64,000 bases of DNA from Vibrio coralliirubri (GTDB taxonomy: Bacteria; Pseudomonadota; Gammaproteobacteria; Enterobacterales; Vibrionaceae). A model generated the notes under the pieces. That model was given only the letters and a program-made list of their open reading frames with translations. It was not told the DNA's origin and made no database searches. Location of the stretch: positions 372,001-436,000 of the forward strand of contig NZ_AP025470.1 in NCBI RefSeq assembly GCF_024347375.1. The letters are read 5' to 3'. Position numbers and translations under genes: made by a program. This document shows, in pieces, positions 49,891 through 58,866 of the stretch; position 1 is the stretch's first letter; each line of letters begins with the position of its first letter.

Positions 49891-50163
49891 TTATTCGCTT
49901 GGTGGAGTATAGCCATCAATTACGACATCTTTACCTTCGAAAAGGAAGTTAACCATCTCAGTTTCAAGAAGTTTACGATGCTCAGGATCCATCATGTTTA
50001 GCTTCTTTTCATTGATAAGCATAGTTTGCTTGCTTTGCCATTGTCCCCAAGCTTCTTTAGACACGTTGTCAAAGATACGCTTACCTAAGTCACCTGGGTA
50101 AAGTTGAAAATCTAGGCCTTCAGCATCTTTTTGAAGGCGAGCACAAAATACAGTGCGGCTCAT
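49891..50163 (-). CDS. yggX: Iron-trafficking / oxidative damage protection protein YggX
   Basis: This 90-residue protein begins [24 protein letters not shown], the YggX signature with a conserved cysteine at residue 7. In enterobacteria it protects iron-sulfur proteins from oxidation and is part of the SoxRS response. It is 28 bases downstream of mutY, in keeping with joint oxidative-damage defence. Confidence 0.96.
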   Translation of the reverse strand: MSRTVFCARLQKDAEGLDFQLYPGDLGKRIFDNVSKEAWGQWQSKQTMLINEKKLNMMDPEHRKLLETEMVNFLFEGKDVVIDGYTPPSE

Positions 50164-50191
50164 AGTGGTTCCTCTTATCGCGTTCGTTGAT

Positions 50192-51253
50192 TCAAACGTC
50201 GTCGTTCAGTTCAAAGGGTAGGCTCTCAATAAGCTGCTTTACAGGAGCGGCTAGGCCAATTTCTTCCGGTTTTGATAAGTTATACCAGAGACCTTTAGTC
50301 CCTTCCATTATCAAATCTGGTTGTTTATCTAATTTCACCAATACTGGCGTGATATCTAAGTGGTAGTGGCTGAAAGTATGTCTAAACGCAATCATGGTCT
50401 TGATTGAATTGGTTTGAGTGTCTTTGATCGAGCGAAGATCTAGTTGATGTTCGATCTCTGCGTTTTCATTTTGAGGGAAACAAAACAATCCGCCCCAGAT
50501 ACCGGATTGAGGGCGCTGTTCGAGCCACACTTGGTTATCGTGATACAGAATCACAAACCATGTTTCTTTTACTGGCTTTTCTTTTTTAGGCTTTTTGCCT
50601 GGGAAGTCGAGCTGTCTATCGAGCTTTTTGGCCTCACACATGCTTTCAATCGGGCACAAGGTGCACTTAGGCTTGCTACGAGTACAAACCATCGCACCCA
50701 TGTCCATCATTGCTTGGTTGTACTTATCGACATCTTTGTTCGGAGTATGTGCTTCGGCGTGTTCCCAAAGCTGATTCTCGACTTTCTTTTGCCCCGGCCA
50801 CCCTTCAACGGCAAAGCTTCTCGCAAGCGTTCGTTTTACATTGCCATCAAGAATCGCATGAGGAAGCTTATGAACCGAAGACAGCACTGCAGCTGCAGTC
50901 GAGCGACCGATGCCCGGTAGCGCGTTCATCTCTTCGATAGAAAGCGGAAATTCACCACCATATTGCTCAGCAACGATCTTGGCTGCTTTGTGTAGATTAC
51001 GAGCTCGTGCGTAATAACCAAGCCCTGTCCATAAGTGGAGTACCTCATCTTGTTCGGCGTTCGCTAGGTCGATAACCGTAGGAAAGCGTTCCAAGAAGCG
51101 CTGGTAGTATGGAATCACCGTAGCAACCTGAGTCTGCTGAAGCATGATTTCAGATAGCCAAACGGTGTAGGCGGTTTTGTTTTGTTGCCAAGGTAATTCT
51201 TTACGCCCGTAGGCGTCATACCACTTTAATATGGCGGTTGCGAAAGGAGTCAC
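50192..51253 (-). CDS. mutY: A/G-specific adenine DNA glycosylase MutY
   Basis: MutY removes adenine paired with 8-oxoguanine. The 353-residue protein has the helix-hairpin-helix ([12 protein letters not shown]), the catalytic aspartate region ([14 protein letters not shown]) and the iron-sulfur cluster loop with four cysteines in [17 protein letters not shown]. The C-terminal MutT-like domain that reads 8-oxoG follows (about residues 230-345). It is divergent from trmB, as is common in gammaproteobacteria. Confidence 0.97.
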   Translation of the reverse strand: MTPFATAILKWYDAYGRKELPWQQNKTAYTVWLSEIMLQQTQVATVIPYYQRFLERFPTVIDLANAEQDEVLHLWTGLGYYARARNLHKAAKIVAEQYGGEFPLSIEEMNALPGIGRSTAAAVLSSVHKLPHAILDGNVKRTLARSFAVEGWPGQKKVENQLWEHAEAHTPNKDVDKYNQAMMDMGAMVCTRSKPKCTLCPIESMCEAKKLDRQLDFPGKKPKKEKPVKETWFVILYHDNQVWLEQRPQSGIWGGLFCFPQNENAEIEHQLDLRSIKDTQTNSIKTMIAFRHTFSHYHLDITPVLVKLDKQPDLIMEGTKGLWYNLSKPEEIGLAAPVKQLIESLPFELNDDV

Positions 51254-51418
51254 GACATGCTCTATGCTTTGCTATTATTAGAAGCGAAATTGCACCACAC
51301 TTAACGTTGGATGTAAAACAGACAAATTGTGTGGGAATTTATCCACGGAAAGACTTGCACCGGAGGCAATTCTTTGGATAATCCCCGCTTTGATTAATCA
51401 ATGTGCAGGCAAAAATCA

Positions 51419-52138
51419 ATGAGTGAAGTGACCACTAACGAATATACTGAAGACGGCAAACTGGTTCGTAAGATCCGTAGTTTTGTTCGCCGCGAAGGCC
51501 GCTTAACAAAAGGCCAAGAGAACGCGATGAATGAATGTTGGCCAACAATGGGTATCGACTACAACCCAGAGCTTCTTAACTGGAAAGAAGTATTTGGCAA
51601 CGATAACCCGGTTGTACTAGAGATTGGCTTCGGTATGGGTGCATCACTGGTTGAAATGGCAAAGAACGCACCTGAGAAAAACTTCTTAGGTATTGAAGTT
51701 CATAGCCCGGGTGTTGGTGCGTGTTTAGGTACAGCTCGCGATGCTGGCGTAACTAACCTACGTGTAATGTGTCACGATGCTGTAGAAGTATTTGAACACA
51801 TGATTCCAGATAGCAGCCTGCATACTCTGCAACTGTTCTTCCCTGACCCGTGGCACAAAGCTCGTCACCATAAACGTCGTATCGTTAAGGCTGAGTTTGC
51901 AGAGATGGTTCGCGGCAAGCTTCAACTTGATTCTGGTATTTTCCACATGGCAACAGACTGGGAAAACTACGCAGAACATATGATTGAAGTGATGAACGTA
52001 GCTCCAGGCTTCGAAAATATCGCTGAAGATGGTGATTACATCCCTCGTCCGGATGAGCGCCCGCTAACTAAGTTTGAAGCTCGTGGCCATCGTCTAGGTC
52101 ATGGTGTTTGGGACATTAAGTTCAAACGTACTAAGTAA
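51419..52138 (+). CDS. trmB: tRNA (guanine-N7-)-methyltransferase
   Basis: This 239-residue SAM-dependent enzyme makes m7G46 in the tRNA variable loop. SAM-binding [16 protein letters not shown] and the catalytic-region [16 protein letters not shown] identify it. I choose ATG 51419 ([13 protein letters not shown]), matching the usual 239-residue length; the upstream ATG at 51401 would add six residues. The ribosome-binding site is weak. Confidence 0.96.
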   Translation: MSEVTTNEYTEDGKLVRKIRSFVRREGRLTKGQENAMNECWPTMGIDYNPELLNWKEVFGNDNPVVLEIGFGMGASLVEMAKNAPEKNFLGIEVHSPGVGACLGTARDAGVTNLRVMCHDAVEVFEHMIPDSSLHTLQLFFPDPWHKARHHKRRIVKAEFAEMVRGKLQLDSGIFHMATDWENYAEHMIEVMNVAPGFENIAEDGDYIPRPDERPLTKFEARGHRLGHGVWDIKFKRTK

Positions 52139-52208
52139 CTTCGAATCAAATTAAGTGAAGGGTAATCCGACTTAGGATTTAACCCCTACACTTTATGGGA
52201 TTGATTAA

Positions 52209-52240
52209 AGCCAACATTATTGTAATGTTGGCTTTTTTGT
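52209..52240 (+). terminator. trmB terminator
   Basis: Stem GCCAACATTA / TAATGTTGGC with a short loop, followed by TTTTTT. Confidence 0.88.
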
Positions 52241-52282
52241 CCTTAGGCTTTTATTTCAGTAAAGGCTTAACGACAGAAAGTA

Positions 52283-52444
52283 ATACCAATCACAGTAAGT
52301 AAGTGATCAGAAATAGCGTAGGAAAAAGGCTTGAGAACAAGGCAGCATTTTTCGATAAGCAGTTACTCTACAATCAAAAATTCTAACGTAGTTATCGAGC
52401 ATTTTAACAAGCTAGAGTGAGCAGTTATTTACTACGATTGGTAT
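52283..52444. repeat. 162-bp palindromic intergenic element (MITE-like)
   Basis: Terminal inverted repeats ATACCAATCACAGTAAGTAA (left) and TTATTTACTACGATTGGTAT (right) match at most positions. The inside is also partly self-complementary and has no ORF. It lies between trmB and glsA. The form is that of a small non-autonomous element or REP-like repeat, and I believe similar sequences are common between genes in Vibrio genomes. Confidence 0.7.
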
Positions 52445-52487
52445 ATGTTACACCCCTACAAAAATAACAATATAGAAGTAAGCGCAC

Positions 52488-53408
52488 ATGAAACCAACTC
52501 AAGCTATTTTGGCCGAGATCTTAGACGAAGTTCGTCCTTTAATTGGACAGGGAAAGGTCGCTGATTATATCCCTGCACTGGCTCGCGTATCGAACCAGAA
52601 ACTGGCGATCGCGGTATACACCAATGAAGGTGAGGTGATTAAAGCAGGCGATGCTGAAGAAGCATTTTCTGTGCAATCTATTTCTAAGGCCTTGAGCCTG
52701 ACGCTAGCTATGGTGCTATATAAGCCTGAAGAGATTTGGCAAAGAGTAGGCAAAGAGCCTTCTGGTCAAGCCTTTAACTCGATGATTCAGCTTGAGATGG
52801 AGCAGGGGATTCCCCGCAACCCGTTTATCAATGCGGGTGCTATTGTCGTAGCAGACCTCTTACAAAGCCGCCTGTCAGCACCGAGACATCGCTTGTTAGA
52901 GTTTGTGCGCCAGTTGTCGGGCGACACTCATATCGTGTATGACAAGATAGTAGCGGCGTCAGAAATGATGCACAGCGATCGTAATGCGGCTATCGCGTAC
53001 TTGATGCGCTCATTTGGTAACTTTGAAAATGATGTTATCCCTGTTCTGAATAACTATTTTCATGCCTGTGCGCTTAAAATGACGTGTGTTGATTTGGCAA
53101 AAACCTTTAGCTACTTGGCAAACAAAGGCGTGTCGGTTCAAACCAAGAAGGAGATCATCACGCCAGTTCAAACCAAGCAGTTGAATGCTTTGCTTGCCAC
53201 ATGTGGTTTGTACGATGGTGCGGGGGAGTTTGCCTACCGTGTTGGTATGCCAGGAAAATCGGGCGTTGGTGGCGGTATTATTGCCATCGTTCCGGGTGAG
53301 ATGACAATCGCTGTATGGTCCCCAGAGTTAGATCCTTCTGGCAACTCGCTCGCAGGTACTAAAGCTCTAGAGTTGCTTTCAGAGCGAATTGGTCGTTCTA
53401 TTTTCTAA
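52488..53408 (+). CDS. glsA: Glutaminase
   Basis: This 306-residue enzyme hydrolyses glutamine to glutamate and ammonia. It belongs to the serine-dependent glutaminase family related to beta-lactamases: the catalytic pair is in SISK (Ser64, Lys67), followed by NPFINAGAI and the C-terminal GKSGVGGGI. The length is normal. The palindromic repeat ends 43 bases upstream, so it could lie in the promoter or leader. Confidence 0.96.
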   Translation: MKPTQAILAEILDEVRPLIGQGKVADYIPALARVSNQKLAIAVYTNEGEVIKAGDAEEAFSVQSISKALSLTLAMVLYKPEEIWQRVGKEPSGQAFNSMIQLEMEQGIPRNPFINAGAIVVADLLQSRLSAPRHRLLEFVRQLSGDTHIVYDKIVAASEMMHSDRNAAIAYLMRSFGNFENDVIPVLNNYFHACALKMTCVDLAKTFSYLANKGVSVQTKKEIITPVQTKQLNALLATCGLYDGAGEFAYRVGMPGKSGVGGGIIAIVPGEMTIAVWSPELDPSGNSLAGTKALELLSERIGRSIF

Positions 53409-53482
53409 GAGAAAGATGCGAGATTCGAGTACGGACTTTGTCCTATAGAACGCTTCGCTCCGAGAGGGGGCTATAAAACAAA

Positions 53483-53508
53483 AAGGGTTGACCCTAAAGC
53501 CAACCCTT
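53483..53508 (-). terminator. Terminator of the rdgB-hemW operon
   Basis: On the reverse strand, AAGGGTTG / CAACCCTT is followed by TTTTTGTTTT, 20 bases after the hemW stop. The ten-base loop makes it moderate. Confidence 0.65.
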
Positions 53509-53527
53509 ACACCAATGCTTCTCGAAT

Positions 53528-54715
53528 CTATTCGTCTTCTTCTGCCATGAAGGCTTCCAGCAAATCATTTAGGAATAGCTTCCCTTTTTCAGTGATCTGC
53601 CAGTGAGTGTCGGTTTCGTTCAAGTAGCCTAGCTCTTTTGCCCATTCAATCGTTTCTTGAATCGAGTCAAAACCAAGCCCTGTCGTATCAATGAAATCTT
53701 GCTTTGGACATGCTTCCATTAACCTAAAGCGGTTCATAAAGAACTCAAAAGGTCGGTCTTCATTCGGCACTTCAAATTCATCGGATAGGTACGGTTTCAC
53801 CATGTTCTGGTAAGCCGCTAAATAGCCTCTAGGGTGTTTAACCTTAGTGGTGCGAACAATGCGTCCATCTGTAAAGCTTAGCTTGCCATGAGAGCCACAG
53901 CCAATACCTAGATAGTCACCAAAGCACCAGTAGTTGAGGTTATGTTGGCACTGATATCCCGGCTTGCTGTAGCCTGAAATTTCGTACTGTACATACCCTG
54001 CGTCCGCGAGCTTTTTATGGCCTAGATCGAAGATATCCCAAAGGTCATCATCATCAGGCAGCTTTGGTGTTTTGTAATAGAACATGGTGTTAGGTTCTAT
54101 TGTTAGCTGATACCAAGATAAGTGCGGAGGGTCGAGTTCGATCGCTTTATCCAAATCAGCCAACGCTTGTTCAATACTCTGATCGGGTAAGCCGTGCATT
54201 AAGTCTAAGTTGAAACTATTCAATCCAATCTTATGTGCTAAATGAGCTGCGTTGACCGCTTCATCTTGACCATGAATACGCCCAAGTCTTTCCAGTTTCT
54301 CTTGCTCAAAACTTTGCACACCCACCGAGATTCGACTCACCCCTGCCTTTTGGTAACCCGCAAAACGCTCAGCCTCGATAGTTCCCGGGTTAGCTTCCAT
54401 GGTGATTTCTATTTCAGGTTTGAACGGGATTCGTTGTTCAATGCCTTGTAGCAATCGGCCAATTCCTTCTGGAGAGAATAGGCTCGGAGTGCCACCACCA
54501 ATAAAGATTGAGTGCAATGGGCGAGGCATACCATTGAGCTGATATTTTTCGATATCAGTATCGAGATCCTCAAGCAGTGCATCGATGTACTCTTTTTCAG
54601 GGATCTCAGCTTTCAGAGCGTGAGAGTTAAAGTCACAATACGGACACTTTTGTACACACCATGGGATGTGTACATAAAGGCTAAGAGCTGGTGGAACTAG
54701 TGCTGCATTGTGCAT
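53528..54715 (-). CDS. hemW: HemW radical SAM heme chaperone
   Basis: This 395-residue protein has the radical-SAM cluster motif CVQKCPYC (Cys20, Cys24, Cys27) and the HemN-like C-terminal domain. It lacks an extended N-terminal region typical of true coproporphyrinogen oxidases, so it is HemW, a heme-binding chaperone, rather than HemN. It overlaps the rdgB stop by one base, the standard pairing. Confidence 0.95.
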   Translation of the reverse strand: MHNAALVPPALSLYVHIPWCVQKCPYCDFNSHALKAEIPEKEYIDALLEDLDTDIEKYQLNGMPRPLHSIFIGGGTPSLFSPEGIGRLLQGIEQRIPFKPEIEITMEANPGTIEAERFAGYQKAGVSRISVGVQSFEQEKLERLGRIHGQDEAVNAAHLAHKIGLNSFNLDLMHGLPDQSIEQALADLDKAIELDPPHLSWYQLTIEPNTMFYYKTPKLPDDDDLWDIFDLGHKKLADAGYVQYEISGYSKPGYQCQHNLNYWCFGDYLGIGCGSHGKLSFTDGRIVRTTKVKHPRGYLAAYQNMVKPYLSDEFEVPNEDRPFEFFMNRFRLMEACPKQDFIDTTGLGFDSIQETIEWAKELGYLNETDTHWQITEKGKLFLNDLLEAFMAEEDE

Positions 54716-55314
54716 TACAGAGCTTGCTCTTTGATTGCTTCGAATAGTGCAGCAAGGGCTTTACCGCGGTGTGAAAGCTGTTTTTTACGTGTAGATTCGA
54801 GTTCAGCAGATGCACAGTTATCTTCTGGAACAAAGAATACAGGATCGTAGCCAAAGCCATTCTCGCCATGTTCTTCAGTAAGGATGCGACCTTCCCATTT
54901 ACCATGACACACCAATGGTGTTGGATCGTTTTCGTGACGCATTAGCACCAACACACAGTGGAAACGCGCAGTACGCTTTTCAGTTTCGACACCTTGCATC
55001 GCGTTTAGCAATTTTTCGATGTTCTGTTTATCGGTTGCCCCTTCACCTGAGTAACGCGCTGAGTAGATGCCCGGAGCACCATTTAAGTAATCAACCTCTA
55101 AACCTGAGTCGTCAGCAATGGCTGGCAGCCCTGTTTCTTTCGCTGCGTGGCGAGCTTTGATGATGGCATTTTCAATGAAAGTCGTTCCTGTTTCAGCGAC
55201 TTCTGAAACGTTAAATTCACTTTGTGCGACAACGTCAAAACCAAACTCAGACAGAATATCTGCCATCTCGCGAACTTTACCTTGGTTGCCTGTTGCTAAA
55301 ACAATCTTACTCAT
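54715..55314 (-). CDS. rdgB: XTP/dITP diphosphatase (non-canonical purine NTP pyrophosphatase)
   Basis: This 199-residue Ham1-family enzyme removes ITP, dITP and XTP from the nucleotide pool. The N-terminal nucleotide loop [16 protein letters not shown], the metal-binding [11 protein letters not shown] and the C-terminal HRGKA are intact. It is coupled to hemW by a one-base overlap and follows the DUF4426 gene. Confidence 0.97.
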   Translation of the reverse strand: MSKIVLATGNQGKVREMADILSEFGFDVVAQSEFNVSEVAETGTTFIENAIIKARHAAKETGLPAIADDSGLEVDYLNGAPGIYSARYSGEGATDKQNIEKLLNAMQGVETEKRTARFHCVLVLMRHENDPTPLVCHGKWEGRILTEEHGENGFGYDPVFFVPEDNCASAELESTRKKQLSHRGKALAALFEAIKEQAL

Positions 55315-55362
55315 GGGAATGTAGCTCTAAATAAGTTAATAAATGAAAAGTAAGGTTTGAGC

Positions 55363-55794
55363 TTACTCTTCTATATAAAATTTCTGTGTGAAACGCAGTG
55401 GACCCGTGCCTTTTAGGCCTGCGTTAACATCGATGTCGAAGGTGATGTTTTCTTCGTGAGTTACGGGGAACTCAGCAAGGTAATAAATCGCATCGCCTTC
55501 TTTGATTTCTCGAAACTTCAAAGTTCGGGTGTTTCCAACGAGGTTCTTCGCTGTTCCCGTAATTTTAGCCGTTGTCGCAGGCTTGCCTAGAGAAGCCTTG
55601 TCTAACACGCTGATGTTGAGGATTGCTGAGTATCCATTTCGCTTAAGTTTGTATTGTTTAGCGACTTGCGCAGTTAAGAACGTGGAATTAAAAGCCGAGT
55701 AATGAACCTCGACATCCTTAATGTTCTTAAATTGCCCTGCAGAGCTCGGTAAGGCAACAAGAGCGGTGAGTAGTGCTGTTATCCATAAACGCAT
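55363..55794 (-). CDS. DUF4426 periplasmic protein
   Basis: This 143-residue protein has a signal peptide (MRLWITALLTALVALPSSA, cleavage about residue 19). A beta-rich DUF4426 domain follows (VEVHYSAFNSTFLTAQVAKQY to RFTQKFYIEE). The start at 55794 is preferred over an in-frame upstream codon because it begins the signal sequence. Its function is unknown. In vibrios it normally stands in the proC/yggT-rdgB-hemW cluster; here the provirus interrupts the region directly upstream. Confidence 0.88.
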   Translation of the reverse strand: MRLWITALLTALVALPSSAGQFKNIKDVEVHYSAFNSTFLTAQVAKQYKLKRNGYSAILNISVLDKASLGKPATTAKITGTAKNLVGNTRTLKFREIKEGDAIYYLAEFPVTHEENITFDIDVNAGLKGTGPLRFTQKFYIEE

Positions 55795-55930
55795 AATGAC
55801 TCCAATAAATAGCAAAAAGCCATCATAGGATGGGTTCTATAACTCTTTTAAATTAACGAATCCCAGTAAAATAAAGGCTTAGTGATACTGTTTTTATTTA
55901 CATATGATGGGGTGTGTATAGTTAATGTGG
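55795..55930. other. Host-provirus junction with presumed left attachment site
   Basis: The integrase ends at 55931 and the host DUF4426 gene begins at 55794, so attL must lie in or near these 136 bases. No core repeat can be identified because the right end is outside the window. No tRNA gene is here, so integration is not into a tRNA. Confidence 0.55.
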
Positions 55931-56905
55931 TCATTTTGTGGATCTTGTTAAAGGGTTAAATCTAACGGCATCCAACAAATAATCAGGAGCAAAATGAGCA
56001 TACGTCATTGTCTGCTGAATTGTAGCGTGACCAAGTATTTTTTGTAATGCGAGTATGTTACCACCATTCATCATAAAGTGACTTGCAAATGAGTGTCGAA
56101 GAACGTGGGAGGCTTGTCCCTTTGGTAAACCAAAATCGCAGTTTTTTAAGCATTGATAAAAGCTAGTGTAGCATTCGCCAAACAAGCGGCCATTTCCATC
56201 TTGTTTGATCTCTTTCTCCAGCTCTTCACTAATCGGAACCGTTCGGTTTTTCCCATTTTTTGTATCAACAAAGGTTACTCGACCATGAATCAGATTACTT
56301 CCCTTTAGGCTTTCCGCTTCGCTCCATCTTGCTCCTGTAGCCAAGCATACCTTTGCTACTTTGAGCGCATCACCATCTAGTTTGAGAAGTAATATATTTA
56401 TCTCATCGTTAGATAAGAAATGCATTTCTTTTGCTCTTGGACGAGAGAGCTTAAAACCATGAGTTGGGTGTTGACTATGGTACTCTTGAGCTTCGATAAG
56501 TACGGTGAAAACGTTACTTAGGCTCATTATTTTTCTGTTGAATGTAGTTAAAGCAAGATTCTTTTCTAAATGGAAAGCTCGGTATTCAGCTAGCAATTTG
56601 TGGGTGAGCTGGTGGGCTTTAGGCTTACCTAGTTCCCTGTCGATTTGCTTTAATATTCGTAGATAGGTAGTAGCCGTTTTTTTTGCTTGTCCTTCGTACT
56701 TCCACCACAAATCGATGAGCTCACTTAAGCTGCGCCTATCGGTTGGCTTTTCTAACCAATCTTTATTATGTGCGGTTGCGAGCAGATGCTTTTCGTATTG
56801 CTGCGCTTCGTATTTCGTTTCAAATTTACGGCGGTAACGCTTTCCTTCTCGACCTTGTGGGCGAGCATCAACAAGGTACTGAGAGCCTTGTTTTTTGATG
56901 CTCAT
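55931..56905 (-). CDS. int: Tyrosine-type integrase of the provirus
   Basis: This 324-residue recombinase has an N-terminal arm-binding region, a SAM-like core-binding domain (about 55-155) and a complete catalytic domain. The catalytic residues are Arg193, His267, Arg270, His293 and Tyr302 (in TGARWSEAE, HVLRHSFASH, LGHATI and TYAHF). It is the outermost gene on the left and reads toward the host junction, the usual place for a phage integrase. It overlaps the repressor stop by 4 bases. All catalytic residues are present, so it is probably functional. Confidence 0.95.
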   Translation of the reverse strand: MSIKKQGSQYLVDARPQGREGKRYRRKFETKYEAQQYEKHLLATAHNKDWLEKPTDRRSLSELIDLWWKYEGQAKKTATTYLRILKQIDRELGKPKAHQLTHKLLAEYRAFHLEKNLALTTFNRKIMSLSNVFTVLIEAQEYHSQHPTHGFKLSRPRAKEMHFLSNDEINILLLKLDGDALKVAKVCLATGARWSEAESLKGSNLIHGRVTFVDTKNGKNRTVPISEELEKEIKQDGNGRLFGECYTSFYQCLKNCDFGLPKGQASHVLRHSFASHFMMNGGNILALQKILGHATIQQTMTYAHFAPDYLLDAVRFNPLTRSTK

Positions 56906-57561
56906 AAGTTCTTAACGACCTGACGAACACGACCATTAACATGTAGCCTCTCTAACTCACCTTTAGGTAAAAGAAAGTTATCGTGGTCTTCGTTATCGCT
57001 AATAATATGATAGCCCTGTGATGCTAAATCGTAACGCAGCCTTTTAACAAGAAGACTGTCATCAAGGGTTATTGCATACACACCATCAAGTACGCCTTCC
57101 TGCTTTCGCGTGTCGATTACTAATAAATCACCATTCATCAATGTAGGCACCATAGAGTCCCCGCTGGCTTTGATAGCGCAGGTTTTTTCTTTTTTAAGGC
57201 CTAGACGTTGTAAATCATCAGTGAAAACTAAGTGCTTACCTATGACTTTGTCCGTGTCAGTAAAACAACCATTCCCTGCACTGGCTTCAGCCGAATAGAT
57301 AGGAATAGATGTGTAATCGCTCTCTGTCACTATCTTGGCATTCTCTAAAGACACATTAGATGTGCCTGCTAGCCAGTCGATACTTACATTATTCGCATGA
57401 GAAATTTTAATTAAATTTTCTAGTGATGGGGCGCGCATGCCATGAATGTAATTTTGCATTGAAGGTTGAGGAACTCCGCATAGCTCTGCGAATGCCCTAA
57501 CTGACTTTGTGCCTTTAAGTTCCTTTAACTGATTAGAAAAACTAATTAGCTTCTCATCCAT
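56902..57561 (-). CDS. LexA/CI-like S24 repressor of the provirus
   Basis: This 219-residue protein has an N-terminal helix-turn-helix (about residues 18-65, KSVRAFAELCGVPQPSMQNY) and a C-terminal S24 autocleavage domain. The cleavage pair is Ala95-Gly96 and the catalytic pair is Ser136 (GDSMVPT) and Lys173. RecA-stimulated self-cleavage on DNA damage is expected, so the provirus should be SOS-inducible. It is divergent from the early operon, with an inverted repeat in the gap. Confidence 0.93.
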   Translation of the reverse strand: MDEKLISFSNQLKELKGTKSVRAFAELCGVPQPSMQNYIHGMRAPSLENLIKISHANNVSIDWLAGTSNVSLENAKIVTESDYTSIPIYSAEASAGNGCFTDTDKVIGKHLVFTDDLQRLGLKKEKTCAIKASGDSMVPTLMNGDLLVIDTRKQEGVLDGVYAITLDDSLLVKRLRYDLASQGYHIISDNEDHDNFLLPKGELERLHVNGRVRQVVKNL

Positions 57562-57614
57562 GTAATAAACCCTCTATTGACTGAGTTATCCGGAGTGGGT
57601 AAGTATTGTTTTAT

Positions 57615-57643
57615 CCAAATGAATTAAGATGTTATTCATTTGG
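57615..57643. promoter_or_regulatory. Candidate repressor operator
   Basis: A perfect 10-base inverted repeat CCAAATGAAT / ATTCATTTGG with a 9-base spacer lies between the divergent repressor and early genes. The total span is 29 bases. It is the only strong symmetry in the 160-base gap. Confidence 0.7.
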
Positions 57644-57720
57644 GTTGATTTTTTGTTTTTATTGAAACTCATAAGGATGAAAGTGTTTGAGTGCATCCGA
57701 ATGTAATAGGGAAATATAAC

Positions 57721-57951
57721 ATGAACATACGAGTTCAACTAGATATGCCTTATCTGCCAGTTGATGAGTTCGCTCGTCGGTGGGGAATTACGCCACAAGC
57801 TGTTCGCAATATGATCCATGAAGGAAAGTTGCCCGCTAAGAAGAAAAAGCGTGGAGAGAAAAAGGTTTATATCAACATGCTTGTGCTTTGGGAGCACGCT
57901 CAAGTTGATGCTGATGAGAACGCGAAAGATAGTTTTTTTAGAACGTTTTAA
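57721..57951 (+). CDS. Small HTH protein, likely excisionase/Cox-type regulator
   Basis: This 76-residue protein contains a winged helix of the MerR/excisionase type (LPVDEFARRWGITPQAVRNMIHEGKLPAKKKKRG). The basic stretch after the helix suits DNA contact. I choose ATG 57721 (MNIRVQL) with an AGGG sequence upstream. As first gene of the divergent operon opposite the repressor, it holds the place of Cro/Cox in P2-like phages, so a role in excision and early control is inferred. Confidence 0.8.
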   Translation: MNIRVQLDMPYLPVDEFARRWGITPQAVRNMIHEGKLPAKKKKRGEKKVYINMLVLWEHAQVDADENAKDSFFRTF

Positions 57952-57960
57952 GGGGGCTTT

Positions 57961-58134
57961 ATGAAAACACCAATTCATTCAATCAATATCAACGTTAACA
58001 CCTACACAGAAGCTAAAGAGCTTTTTGATTATGCAACCAGAAAGGCTAGTAAAACCAATTCTAGCTTTTGGTTACACGTCCGTAATCAATCACTTGAAGC
58101 CATGAACCTATTGAAAGAAGTGGAAGGTGAATAA
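57961..58134 (+). CDS. Small provirus protein, 57 residues, unknown
   Basis: This ORF (MKTPIHSININVNTYTEAKE to VEGE) follows the HTH gene by 9 bases with a GGGGGC ribosome-binding sequence. Its stop shares one base with the next start (TAATG), strong evidence that it is translated. It has no recognisable domain; secondary structure looks like a short strand and two helices. Confidence 0.75.
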   Translation: MKTPIHSININVNTYTEAKELFDYATRKASKTNSSFWLHVRNQSLEAMNLLKEVEGE

Positions 58135-58382
58135 TGAGAGCGAAAACTAAAAATAACCTTCTTTTTGATAGTTCACATCCTAAATGCCAACTCCATTTCG
58201 CCCGAACTCACGGTCGTGGATTTGCTTTCGTTCAGTGCCTTGATACTGGTTTGGATGGTAAAGCTGAAAGGGTGAAACGCTATTGGGGTTTTTATGCAGA
58301 CTCTCTTGACGAAAAAGAGAATGAAGTATCCATCTATAACATCATGAACTCAGGTTCTCCATGGCCTGAGCTGCCGAAATGA
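58134..58382 (+). CDS. Small provirus protein, 82 residues, unknown
   Basis: Beginning MRAKTKNNLLFDSSHPKC, this basic protein contains a beta-like part with aromatic residues (GFAFVQCLDTG, KRYWGFYADS). I recognise no family. Its start shares one base with the previous stop and its stop overlaps the next start by 4 bases, so it is part of a coupled early operon. Confidence 0.75.
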   Translation: MRAKTKNNLLFDSSHPKCQLHFARTHGRGFAFVQCLDTGLDGKAERVKRYWGFYADSLDEKENEVSIYNIMNSGSPWPELPK

Positions 58383-58657
58383 CCATCATGGGCGACGTAA
58401 TTTACAAGGAGGCAGTTTCAAGTGTTGATCTGCCTATTACCGACCCAATACACAAGCCTTGCCCTGATATGGCAGCGCTTGAAAACTTTGATCCAAAGAA
58501 GACCGAGAGAGCGCGTTTCCTAATATCGAGGCTTCAAGAAAAGCACGGTATTAGAAAGCGTGTTCAATCAGAGCCAAAGCCACTGACTTACACCTGTACT
58601 GAGCATGGGTGTATTGAGTCATGGGGTTCGGTTAACAATGAAAAAGAAGGTCAATGA
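58379..58657 (+). CDS. Small provirus protein, 92 residues, unknown
   Basis: This ORF (MTIMGDVIYKEAVSSVD) overlaps its neighbours by 4 bases at each end (ATGA). A C-terminal CTEHGC pair of cysteines is the only motif-like feature and might bind metal. The ATG three codons on could be the start. Function unknown. Confidence 0.7.
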   Translation: MTIMGDVIYKEAVSSVDLPITDPIHKPCPDMAALENFDPKKTERARFLISRLQEKHGIRKRVQSEPKPLTYTCTEHGCIESWGSVNNEKEGQ

Positions 58658-58848
58658 TGAGCCGCAATAGCAAGTATGAGGCAGCTAAGAAAGCGCAAGG
58701 ACTTAAAAAGGTCACGCTATGGGTTCCAGATGATAGAGAAAGCGAGTTTTACATGTTGGCGAAAGCATGTTGTGAGTTTCGTCATTTAACCTTTAATACT
58801 CTGCGAGATACCCAATCCGGTAAGTACATTTCTTTAGAGCGTTTATAA
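58654..58848 (+). CDS. Small provirus protein, 64 residues, ribbon-helix-helix-like
   Basis: The part KKVTLWVPDDRESEFYMLAKACCEF has the strand-then-two-helices pattern of ribbon-helix-helix proteins, a weak match. It may be a DNA-binding regulator of the replication gene that follows 18 bases later. The start is an ATGATG pair overlapping the previous stop. Confidence 0.65.
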   Translation: MMSRNSKYEAAKKAQGLKKVTLWVPDDRESEFYMLAKACCEFRHLTFNTLRDTQSGKYISLERL

Positions 58849-58866
58849 CCCGTCACTGGTGACACC

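Noticed and set aside
51339..51347. TTATCCACG near trmB as a DnaA box
   Set aside because: One mismatch to the consensus and isolated; expected by chance at this window size.
53528..54715. HemN coproporphyrinogen oxidase
   Set aside because: The N-terminus and length fit HemW, which lies next to rdgB; HemN is longer at the N-terminus.
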